DNA of 64,000 bases from assembly GCA_964531025.1 (NCBI GenBank), contig CAZHDY010000001.1, positions 558,001 to 622,000 of the forward strand, in the 5' to 3' direction. Every line of letters starts with the position of its first letter. Within the stretch, counting starts at the first letter, position 1. Made by a program: the position numbers and the translations under genes. Shown here in pieces: positions 9,248-16,712 of the stretch. This DNA comes from CALMEC01 sp964531025 (GTDB lineage Bacteria > Actinomycetota > Thermoleophilia > Miltoncostaeales > Miltoncostaeaceae). The notes beneath the pieces are model-generated. The model made no database searches and was not told the DNA's origin. It saw only the letters and a program-made list of their open reading frames with translations.

Positions 9248-9284
9248 GAAGGGCCCGGGTCGCACCATGCGACCCGGGCCCTTC
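9248..9284. terminator. Bidirectional terminator between recQ-like gene and pntB
   Basis: A perfect 17-bp inverted repeat (stem arms 9248-9264 and 9268-9284, beginning GAAGGGCCCGGGTCGCA) with a 3-nt loop lies between two convergent genes. AT-richness flanking is limited, but the strength and position make it a bidirectional terminator. Confidence 0.8.
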
Positions 9285-9310
9285 CGTGAACATCAACCAC
9301 TCTCGGGGAT

Positions 9311-10714
9311 CTAGATCGAGACGGCGTCCCGCTTCCCTGAGACCTCGATGGCCAGTTCGGAAACGACCTCCTTGGCGTCACCGAACACCATGAGCGTCTT
9401 CTCGTTGAAGAAGAGCTCGTTCTCGATGCCGGCGAATCCGGGCCGCATGGAGCGCTTGACGACGAAGATCGTCTGCGCCTGGTCGACGTTCAGGATCGGC
9501 ATACCGTAGATCGGGCTGTTCTTGTTGTGACGCGCCGCGGGGTTCACGACGTCGTTCGCACCGAGGACGATGACGGCATCGACCTGCGGGAAGTCCGAGT
9601 TGATGTCGTCCATGTCGAGCAGCTTGTCGTACGGGATGTTGGCCTCGGCCAGGAGCACGTTCATGTGACCCGGCATACGACCCGCCACCGGGTGGATGGC
9701 GAACCGCACGTCGACGCCCTCCTTCTCGAGCGTCTCGGTGAGCTCGGCCACCTTGTGCTGGGCCTGGGCGACGGCCATGCCGTATCCGGGGACGATGACC
9801 ACGTTGCGGGCCATCTTGAGCAGCTCCCCGGCCTCGTCGAACGAGGCGGAGCGGTACGTACCCATCTCCCCCTCCTCCTCGCCACCGGTCTGATCCTGGC
9901 CGAAGGCGCCGAAGAGGACGTTGGTGAAGGACCGGTTCATCGCGCGGCACATGATGATGGCCAGGATGAGACCCGACATACCGTCGAGGGCACCGGCCAC
10001 GATCAGGAGCTTGTTGTTGAGCACGATTCCCAGAGCCGCCGCGGACAGACCGGCGTAGCTGTTGAGAAGCGCGATCACGGTCGGCATGTCCGCGCCGCCG
10101 ATCGGAATGATGAGCATCACTCCGAAGACGAGGGACACGCCGAGGATCGGCCAGATGAGATAGGTCTCGCCCGGGTTGAACATGAGGACGATCACCATGA
10201 CCACGGCGGCCGTGATGAGTGCCAGGTTGAACATCTGCTGCCCGGGGAACACGATGGGCCGCTGACCGAGGACCTCGTGCAGCTTTCCGGCCGCCATGAG
10301 GCTTCCGGTGAAGACCAGGGCACCGAGGATCATCTCGAAGCCGAGGACGGCGATCTCGAACTTGCCGAGGTGGTCCCAGTCGAGCAGGAAGTGCGCGGCA
10401 CCGACCAACGACGCCGCGAGGGCACCGAAGGCGTGGGAGAGCGCGATCCGCTGCGGCATCGCCGTCATGGGGACCTTCAGCCCCATCGGGATGCCGATGA
10501 TGGTTCCCACCACGATCGCGATGGCGATCAGCAGGTACCCGGTGTTGTTGAAACCGTCGTGCGCCAGGGTGGCGACGATCGCGATGGCGAACGCGATCTC
10601 ACCGGTGAAGATCCCGCGGCGCGCGGTCGGTGCCGACGACATCCACTTGAGCGACAGCGCGAAACCGACCGCGCCGACGAGGTATGCGAGGTTGATCCAG
10701 TCGTTACGACCCAT
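9311..10714 (-). CDS. pntB: NAD(P) transhydrogenase, beta subunit
   Basis: A 467-residue subunit of the proton-translocating transhydrogenase, which drives NADPH formation from NADH using the proton gradient. The N-terminal two-thirds carries the membrane domain (about nine helices). The C-terminal NADP-binding domain shows the dIII fingerprint VIVPGYGMAVAQAQ, then AIHPVAGRMPGHMNVLLAEA and VIVLGANDVVNPAA. Its start overlaps the stop of pntAb by one base. It is the last gene of the pntAa-pntAb-pntB operon. Confidence 0.96.
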   Translation of the reverse strand: MGRNDWINLAYLVGAVGFALSLKWMSSAPTARRGIFTGEIAFAIAIVATLAHDGFNNTGYLLIAIAIVVGTIIGIPMGLKVPMTAMPQRIALSHAFGALAASLVGAAHFLLDWDHLGKFEIAVLGFEMILGALVFTGSLMAAGKLHEVLGQRPIVFPGQQMFNLALITAAVVMVIVLMFNPGETYLIWPILGVSLVFGVMLIIPIGGADMPTVIALLNSYAGLSAAALGIVLNNKLLIVAGALDGMSGLILAIIMCRAMNRSFTNVLFGAFGQDQTGGEEEGEMGTYRSASFDEAGELLKMARNVVIVPGYGMAVAQAQHKVAELTETLEKEGVDVRFAIHPVAGRMPGHMNVLLAEANIPYDKLLDMDDINSDFPQVDAVIVLGANDVVNPAARHNKNSPIYGMPILNVDQAQTIFVVKRSMRPGFAGIENELFFNEKTLMVFGDAKEVVSELAIEVSGKRDAVSI

Positions 10715-11037
10715 TATTCGCTCACCTCGTGCTGCGGAAGGGGCTTGGCGGGCTCACGACGCTTGAACATGCGGAGCATCTTGTCGGTGATGAGGAAACC
10801 GCCGACGGCGTTGATGGTCGACGCCACCACGGCGGCGAAGCCCATCACGCGGGCGTAGGTCTCGTCGGTCGTCCCCAGGATGAGAAGGGACGCGACGAGC
10901 GAGATCGCCGAAAGCGCGTTGGTGAGCGCCATGAGCGGCGTGTGGAGCAGCTTCGGAACCCGGTGGATGACCTCAAGACCGAGGAGGCCGGCCAGCGCGA
11001 AGATGAAAAGACTCGTGATGATGACTTCGTTCGACAC
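10714..11037 (-). CDS. pntAb: NAD(P) transhydrogenase, small membrane alpha-2 subunit
   Basis: A 107-residue membrane protein with three hydrophobic segments and the family hallmark VIHRVPKLLHTPLMALTNA. It supplies the alpha-side membrane helices of the proton channel, as in the split three-polypeptide transhydrogenases of Rhodospirillum type rather than the E. coli two-polypeptide form. It lies 9 bp after pntAa and overlaps pntB. Confidence 0.95.
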   Translation of the reverse strand: MSNEVIITSLFIFALAGLLGLEVIHRVPKLLHTPLMALTNALSAISLVASLLILGTTDETYARVMGFAAVVASTINAVGGFLITDKMLRMFKRREPAKPLPQHEVSE

Positions 11038-11046
11038 GGTCCCTCC

Positions 11047-12285
11047 TTAGGACTGGTTGGTGGTTTCGGTGGGCACAGCCTCGGCCTCCGGCTCTTCCGC
11101 CGGCGGCTCGGGCTGGGGCAGCGGCTCGAGGCCGAGGACCTCGCGCAGGCGCGCGTGGACGACCTGGCCGTCGTGCGTGGTGATCGTCTCGCGGACGATG
11201 TCGTCGTCGACGGTGGGGTCGAGGACGCCGTCCTTCACGATCAGCGGCACGAAGTTCGCGATGTTCTTCGCGAAGGTGAGGCTCGAGTCGTGGGCGACGC
11301 TCGCCGGGACATTGGACGTACCGATGATCGTCACGCCGTCCACCTCGACCGTCTCGCCGGGCTTGGAGCCCTCGACGTTGCCGCCCTGGTCGGCGGCGAG
11401 GTCGACGATGACCGAGCCCGGGGCCATGGCCGCAACCATCTCCTTGGTCACGAGGACCGGGGCCTTGGCACCCTGCACCTGGGCGGTGGTGATCACGATG
11501 TCCACGCCGCTCAGCGTCTTGGTCATGAGCTCGCGCTGCTTGGCGATCTGCGCGTCGGTGAGCGCGGTCGCATATGCACCGGAGCCCTCACCCTCCTGCC
11601 CGGTGTCGAGGTCGTACTCGACGAAACGGGCACCGAGGCTCTGGACCTCCTCCTTGACCGCCGCGCGCACGTCGTAGGCGTCCACGACGGCGCCCAGACG
11701 GCGCGACGTGGCGATGGCGGAGAGGCCGGCCACGCCGGCACCGAGGACGAAGACCTTCGCCGGGGCGATCGTGCCCGCAGCAGTGGTCAGCATCGGGGTC
11801 ATCTTCGGAAGTGCCGCGGCAGCGAGAAGCACGGCCTTGTAGCCCGCGATGTTCGCCTGGGACGAAAGCACGTCCATGCTCTGGGCACGCGTAGTACGCG
11901 GGATGAGCTCGAGCGCGAACAGCACGCCGCCCTTCTCCGCCACAGCCGCCGCGACCTCGGGTGCCGCGAACGGACGCGCGGTTCCGATGATGACCTGGCC
12001 CTTCTTGATGCGGTCGCGCTTCGGGCTCTGCGGATCGTCGTCGAGCACCCGGATCGTCGCCAGGACATCGGCGTCGAGGACCGCGTCGTGCGACGTGATC
12101 TCGGCACCCTTGTCCGTATAGGCCGCATCGGGAAAACCGGCCGCGAGGCCCGCACCCGACTCCACCAGTACCCGGAAACCCGCCTTTACGTAGCCCGCAA
12201 CGACCTGAGGCGTGATGGCCACTCGTCGCTCACCGTCGACGCTTTCTTTAGGTGCGCCAATAGTGAGGGTGTTGGTCTCCCCCAT
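11047..12285 (-). CDS. pntAa: NAD(P) transhydrogenase, NAD-binding alpha-1 subunit
   Basis: A 412-residue soluble NAD(H)-binding subunit. The N-terminal AlaDH/PNT domain begins IGAPKESVDGERRVAITP. The Rossmann domain shows VFVLGAGVAGLSAIATSRRLGA and the mobile loop segment around GYKAVLLAA. A Pro/Glu-rich C-terminal tail of about 20 residues (PQPEPPAEEPEAEA) is an addition to the usual domain. It is the first gene of the operon; G-rich sequence (AGGGGAC) precedes its ATG. Confidence 0.95.
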   Translation of the reverse strand: MGETNTLTIGAPKESVDGERRVAITPQVVAGYVKAGFRVLVESGAGLAAGFPDAAYTDKGAEITSHDAVLDADVLATIRVLDDDPQSPKRDRIKKGQVIIGTARPFAAPEVAAAVAEKGGVLFALELIPRTTRAQSMDVLSSQANIAGYKAVLLAAAALPKMTPMLTTAAGTIAPAKVFVLGAGVAGLSAIATSRRLGAVVDAYDVRAAVKEEVQSLGARFVEYDLDTGQEGEGSGAYATALTDAQIAKQRELMTKTLSGVDIVITTAQVQGAKAPVLVTKEMVAAMAPGSVIVDLAADQGGNVEGSKPGETVEVDGVTIIGTSNVPASVAHDSSLTFAKNIANFVPLIVKDGVLDPTVDDDIVRETITTHDGQVVHARLREVLGLEPLPQPEPPAEEPEAEAVPTETTNQS

Positions 12286-12807
12286 ATATCCGATGTCCCC
12301 TTTTGATTGGTCCCTGGCCGCGAGTCCTGACTCGTCCCCTGAGAGTCGGGATGGCGTTTCCTACATGACATTCAAACCGCGTGCAACGGATCGTCACAGG
12401 AGTTGCGATGTTTCGAAGGTCAAATCCCCGGTAGATGGGGACAACTTTCCCGCATAGTGCGCCCACAAGCGTCTGCGGACACCTTCGGTGACGACGCCTT
12501 TTCCCTCCTGAACCATCTCGGTGTGGTGACGATCTTCGCCTCGAGACCCGGTCCGCCGGACGGGGTCAGAGGCCTTCGCGGGAGGTTATCCGGTGGACGG
12601 CATCGGTGTCGTCGCCGGTCCCTGCGTTGTCGGATCCATTCAGGGCACGGGCCCGTCGGTGTACCGACGTTACGACCGACGAGCACCCCCTAGCATGCCC
12701 GGCGGCAACCGACCGGCCCGGTCCCGGCGTGGCCGAGTGATGGGATCTCGCGCGCGGCGTACCCTGTGAGCGCCTCTGCGTTTCGCGCGCGGAGTCGCCA
12801 TGACGTC
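12286..12807. other. Intergenic region between pntAa and the M48 gene
   Basis: About 520 bp between divergent genes. I see no convincing gene: the open frames here are short and Arg/Pro-rich, as random high-GC frames are. It presumably holds the pnt operon promoter and that of the M48 gene, but no clear -35/-10 pair stands out. A GTG at 12766 would extend the M48 protein by 14 residues. Confidence 0.5.
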
Positions 12808-15069
12808 ATGTCCACACAATCCACGCCACCCCACCGCCCCGCTCCGACCCGTCCCGCCGCGGTCATCCCGCTCGTTCCGGCGGCACGTCGGAGAGATCGG
12901 ATCGTGGTGGTGGCCGTGACGGTCCTCGTGGCGGCGTTCGCGTTCGTCGAGGCGGTACGCGACGACGCCCCCATCTCCGCCCTGATCGGAGCCGGCGTGC
13001 TCCTTGTGGTCGGCGTCCCCGCCACCCGGTCGCTGTACCTCACGAGTCCACGACGGTCGCGTGTCGAGCTCTGGCCGGACGCGCTGGTCATCCACCAGCC
13101 GTCGCTCCTCAAGGAGCCCGTCCGCATCCCGCGCGGGGACGTCCGCGCGATGACCGTGGATGACGGGAACGATCAGACGTCGTTCACTCCGCATCGACCG
13201 CATGACCGCTTCCTTGTCAGCGGCGACTTCGCGTGGGCGGCACCGACCACTGACCCGGAGGCGATCGGCTGGCTGTTCGTACGCTCGTCCGGCTCCCTTC
13301 TCCCCTACTGCGGATCGACCCACCGGACCCCGAACATCGCCATTGTGATCGACCGGACGGTGACACCCCGTCTCCGTCGACGGTGGGTGGTGAACGTCGA
13401 TCAACGAGGGCTTTTCCCCCGTCTCGACCGACCCTGGACCGGAACGCTCCTGGAGACGCCCGACCCCTCCGGGGCGAACGCCGCCCTGAGCGCGTGGGGA
13501 CCCGTGCGGCAGTTGGTGGAGGGAGATTTCGCCCGTCCGACCGACCCGCGACGTCAGCGGACAGGCGAACACGCATTCGCCCACATCGGCGAAGGAACAC
13601 CGAGCACCATCGACACCCGGGGGCGCGCCACCGTCGCGATCGCCCTGGTCGGTGCGATCGTCGTGGTCATCGCGCTCGCGGCGATGGCCGCCGTCACCGC
13701 CGGAGCCATCCTCATCGCCCACATGATGATCCCGCTCGGGCTGCTCGCGATCCTTCTGGGCGGGGCTGTGGGTCTCACGCTGATTCCCCCACGGGTCGAC
13801 ACGGGCCCGCAGGGGATCCGGATGGACCCGCTCCGGCATCCCCGGCTCATCTCTGCCGTCGAGCGCACGGCCGCCGAGATGAATGTCCCGATGCCGGACG
13901 AGGTGCTCGTCACCGCCGAGTATGAGGCATCGATGAGTACCACCCGCGGGCGACGGATCCTCCGGCTGGGACTCCCGCTTCTGGCCTCGCTGGACGAACG
14001 CGAGCTCGTCGGGGTGGTCACGCACGAGTTCGCCCATGCCCGTGGGGACGACACCTGCATCTGGCGCACCGTCGTACGGCTCGACGCCCTGCTGATCCGT
14101 TGGAGTTCGGGTCGGGCCGGGCCGGCCACGAGGAATCCCGCGCGCATCGTGATGACAGCACTCCATGGCTGGTTCGTCCGGCAGACCGGGCCGATGCTGC
14201 AGGCGAACGAGTTCGCGGCCGACGCGGCGGCCGCCACGGTCGTCGGCAGCCGCCGCGTGGTGGAGACCCTCAGCCGCTTCGCGGGCTTGGAGGTGGCGTA
14301 CGACATCTTCTGGCATTCCGAGTTCGGCCCCGCTCTGCGCCACGGCCGTCGTCCCCCACTGGCCCCGGGCTTCCACCGCTTCTGCCGACAGTCCGCGACG
14401 CAGACGATCATCGCCGAGTTGGGGATCCGACGTCTCCGCGTCGAGAGCCGTGACGCGGGGCTGACCCACCCGACCCTCCGGGATCGTCTCACCGCTGTAC
14501 GCGCCTTACGCGCCCCCGATGGCGGATCCGATGGCGGCCCGGCACTGACGCTCCTGGGTGACACCGACCCCATCGAGACCGGCCTTCTGGAGACGATCCT
14601 CACCCGCGACGTCCTGCGCAAGACGGTTCCCATCGCATGGGAGGACGTCGTCCGAGACGTCCACCTCCCCGACTGGCGCGAGCACTTCGTACGTCTCCGC
14701 ACACGACTGTCCGGACTGACCGTTGTGGACCTGCCGATGCTGGCCGCCGACCCCGCGGGCTTCGCCGTGCGACTCGGCGCCCGTGACGGAAGCGCCCTCC
14801 GACGCGACGACGCCCGGCGCGGAGCAGCCTGGACAATCGGCGCGGCGCTCGCCGTCGCATTGGCCGATGACGGGTTCCGGCTGACGGGCGAACCCGGGGG
14901 TCCGGTCACCGCGAGCCGCGACCGTACCCGCATCCGTCCGTTCGAATCGGCCGAGGCTCTGATCGACGGCACCCTTGACGCCGAGGAGTGGCGCCACACG
15001 AGTACGGCGCACGGTGTGGCGCACCTGCCGCTGACTCCGCTGACGGACGAGGCACCGACCGTCGCGTGA
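12808..15069 (+). CDS. Membrane-bound M48 family zinc metallopeptidase with N-terminal PH-like region
   Basis: A 753-residue membrane protease. Two N-terminal membrane helices (about residues 31-75) are followed by a PH-like region (RVELWPDALVIHQPSLL), a second pair of membrane helices near residues 275-325, and the M48 domain. The zinc site is intact: HEFAH at 406-410 and a downstream glutamate in LQANEFAADAAAA. A C-terminal domain of about 220 residues has no known motif. Either the ATG at 12808 or the GTG at 12766 could be the start; the ATG matches the N-terminus of the paralogue at 16713. The substrate is unknown; M48 relatives (HtpX) degrade membrane proteins. Confidence 0.82.
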   Translation: MSTQSTPPHRPAPTRPAAVIPLVPAARRRDRIVVVAVTVLVAAFAFVEAVRDDAPISALIGAGVLLVVGVPATRSLYLTSPRRSRVELWPDALVIHQPSLLKEPVRIPRGDVRAMTVDDGNDQTSFTPHRPHDRFLVSGDFAWAAPTTDPEAIGWLFVRSSGSLLPYCGSTHRTPNIAIVIDRTVTPRLRRRWVVNVDQRGLFPRLDRPWTGTLLETPDPSGANAALSAWGPVRQLVEGDFARPTDPRRQRTGEHAFAHIGEGTPSTIDTRGRATVAIALVGAIVVVIALAAMAAVTAGAILIAHMMIPLGLLAILLGGAVGLTLIPPRVDTGPQGIRMDPLRHPRLISAVERTAAEMNVPMPDEVLVTAEYEASMSTTRGRRILRLGLPLLASLDERELVGVVTHEFAHARGDDTCIWRTVVRLDALLIRWSSGRAGPATRNPARIVMTALHGWFVRQTGPMLQANEFAADAAAATVVGSRRVVETLSRFAGLEVAYDIFWHSEFGPALRHGRRPPLAPGFHRFCRQSATQTIIAELGIRRLRVESRDAGLTHPTLRDRLTAVRALRAPDGGSDGGPALTLLGDTDPIETGLLETILTRDVLRKTVPIAWEDVVRDVHLPDWREHFVRLRTRLSGLTVVDLPMLAADPAGFAVRLGARDGSALRRDDARRGAAWTIGAALAVALADDGFRLTGEPGGPVTASRDRTRIRPFESAEALIDGTLDAEEWRHTSTAHGVAHLPLTPLTDEAPTVA

Positions 15070-15151
15070 TGCGATCCCGGCGGGACCTCACATCGGTGGG
15101 CGGTCGGACGTCCTCTGGTCGCGATCGTCCCCCGGGCCCATGCGCGTGCGC

Positions 15152-15279
15152 GGAAAGCCCGGTGTCGGACACCGAGTTTTCCCACGATGCTCAAACGCCA
15201 TGAACTCCCTGCTATCGAACGATTATCCGCTGCTTCGCCACCCTGCTCGGAATGTTTTGTGTCAGACACCAGCGTTTCC
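15152..15279 (+). repeat. Composite palindromic repeat, copy 1
   Basis: Two imperfect 31-bp palindromes (15152-15182 and 15249-15279) of the same family lie 97 bp apart in the same orientation. Both match the consensus half-site GGAAAGTTTTGTGTC and its complement. The 66-bp spacer contains GAACTCCCTGCTAT, closely matching the spacer of copy 2. This copy is in the gap between the M48 gene and the Ada-like gene and is the most diverged of the three. Confidence 0.75.
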
Positions 15280-15330
15280 CGAAGGCACCCGGTGCCTCCA
15301 GCGCCGTCCACGAGCACGGGTGAGCGACCG

Positions 15331-15621
15331 ATGACAGCACCGCAGAGAGAAGCTGCCGCCCGATCCCACGGCGACTACGTGCTCATCGGCGCCAATGGCC
15401 GTCCGCGACGGTCGACCGTTCCGGGAATGCTCGGTGGCCATCGCCGATCACGGATCTACGGACGACTGGACTGTCCCGTGGCGCTTCGGGCCATCGCGCG
15501 GGGTGGTTACCGCGTCCATCGCGTGTTCTTCGCCGACGCCGTCACGGCACGAGCGGCCGGCTACCGACCGTGCGCCGTCTGCCTGTCACAGGAGTACCGC
15601 CGGTGGAGGACGGCGGAGTGA
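15331..15621 (+). CDS. Small Ada-like zinc-binding protein
   Basis: A 96-residue protein ending in FFADAVTARAAGYRPCAVCL, which matches the second half of the Ada metal-binding domain (GYRPCxxC). Other possible ligands are a cysteine in YGRLDCPVALRA and the histidine in YRVHRVFF. In this stand-alone family the alkyl-accepting function of Ada is not established. Its stop overlaps the GTG start of alkA (GTGA), so the two are co-translated, which ties it to alkylation repair. Confidence 0.75.
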   Translation: MTAPQREAAARSHGDYVLIGANGRPRRSTVPGMLGGHRRSRIYGRLDCPVALRAIARGGYRVHRVFFADAVTARAAGYRPCAVCLSQEYRRWRTAE

Positions 15622-16508
15622 GCGACCGGCGGACAGCGCCGCCCGACGGCGCGGAGACCGTCGTCGCGGTGCGGGCGAACGGACCGTTCGATGTCCTCTC
15701 CGCGGTGCGGATGCTGGCCAATCACACGATCGAGGGATTCGACCGCCTGGATCCGGAATCGGCCGTCTACGAACGACGACTTCGTATCGCGGACGAGGTG
15801 CGAACCCGCATCCGGCTCACCCCGGTCGGGGCGACCGTCTCCGTCGCGTCAGAAGACCGTGCCGTCGCGGATGAGGCCGCCCGGATCGTCCGGTTCTGGT
15901 TCGATCTCGACACCGATGTGGCCGCCGTCGACCGGCACCTCGCGTCGACCCCGCACCTGGAGGACGATGTCCGCCGGCGCCCTGGTGTGAGGATCACGCG
16001 CTATCCCGACGCCTTCGAAGCGATCGTCTCGATCATTCTGGGACAGGGCATCTCCCTCGCCGCGGCACGCACCGTGATGCAACGCCTCGTCGCCATCACC
16101 GCCGCCTCACCATCACGGACGGCTCTGCCCACGGCACCCGACGTGCTGGCGCTGGAGCCCGACACGCTCGGGGGACGGCTGGGGATCCCCGCGCGTCGTG
16201 CCGCGGCCCTGCAGGCGGTCGCCGCGCTCTTCGTCGACGGATACCTCCCGCATGAGGACGGGCTGGACCCGCTCGCGACCATTCCGGGAATCGGCCCGTG
16301 GACCGTGGATACGTTCGCTCTCCGAGCAGGGCTCGACGGGAACGCCTTTCCTGTCGGGGATGCGGTCCTCCACCGCATGCTCGAGCGTAAGAGCGCACGT
16401 GCGCTCGGCAAAGCGGCATCCGCCTGGACACCCCATCGTGGCTATGCCGCGATGCGTCTCTGGACGCGGGACGGCGATGCAACCGGCCCACGCCGCCCGA
16501 GGGGCTGA
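15618..16508 (+). CDS. alkA: DNA-3-methyladenine glycosylase II
   Basis: A 296-residue base-excision glycosylase that removes alkylated purines. An N-terminal AlkA domain (about residues 15-110) is followed by the HhH-GPD domain: helix-hairpin-helix IPGIGPWTVDTFALRA and catalytic aspartate in AFPVGDAVLHR. The GTG start at 15618 has GGAGG upstream and overlaps the preceding stop. The upstream gene supplies an Ada-like zinc module; in other actinobacteria that module is fused to AlkA. Confidence 0.9.
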   Translation: MSDRRTAPPDGAETVVAVRANGPFDVLSAVRMLANHTIEGFDRLDPESAVYERRLRIADEVRTRIRLTPVGATVSVASEDRAVADEAARIVRFWFDLDTDVAAVDRHLASTPHLEDDVRRRPGVRITRYPDAFEAIVSIILGQGISLAAARTVMQRLVAITAASPSRTALPTAPDVLALEPDTLGGRLGIPARRAAALQAVAALFVDGYLPHEDGLDPLATIPGIGPWTVDTFALRAGLDGNAFPVGDAVLHRMLERKSARALGKAASAWTPHRGYAAMRLWTRDGDATGPRRPRG

Positions 16509-16712
16509 CGCCGCTTCCCGCGGCACCTCGGCAGGCCCGGCATCCGCCGCCGGGCTCCCCCACTGTCCTGGCCGCTGACCTTGAACTCGGTGAACACGAC
16601 TCCACGAGCGCCTGCACCCTGCACGGTCACCGCGCCGGTCCGCTCCGCGAGCACACGGTGACTTGCGTCTGCGGGGGTGTGGCTCCTCGCGGACGCGCCG
16701 ATACATCGGAGG

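Noticed and set aside
9527..12306. Long plus-strand open frames across the pnt operon
   Set aside because: They are antisense to three well-conserved transhydrogenase genes and have low-complexity charged composition.
12670..14469. 599-residue minus-strand open frame over the M48 gene
   Set aside because: Shadow of the M48 coding frame, which has an intact zinc motif and matches a paralogue.
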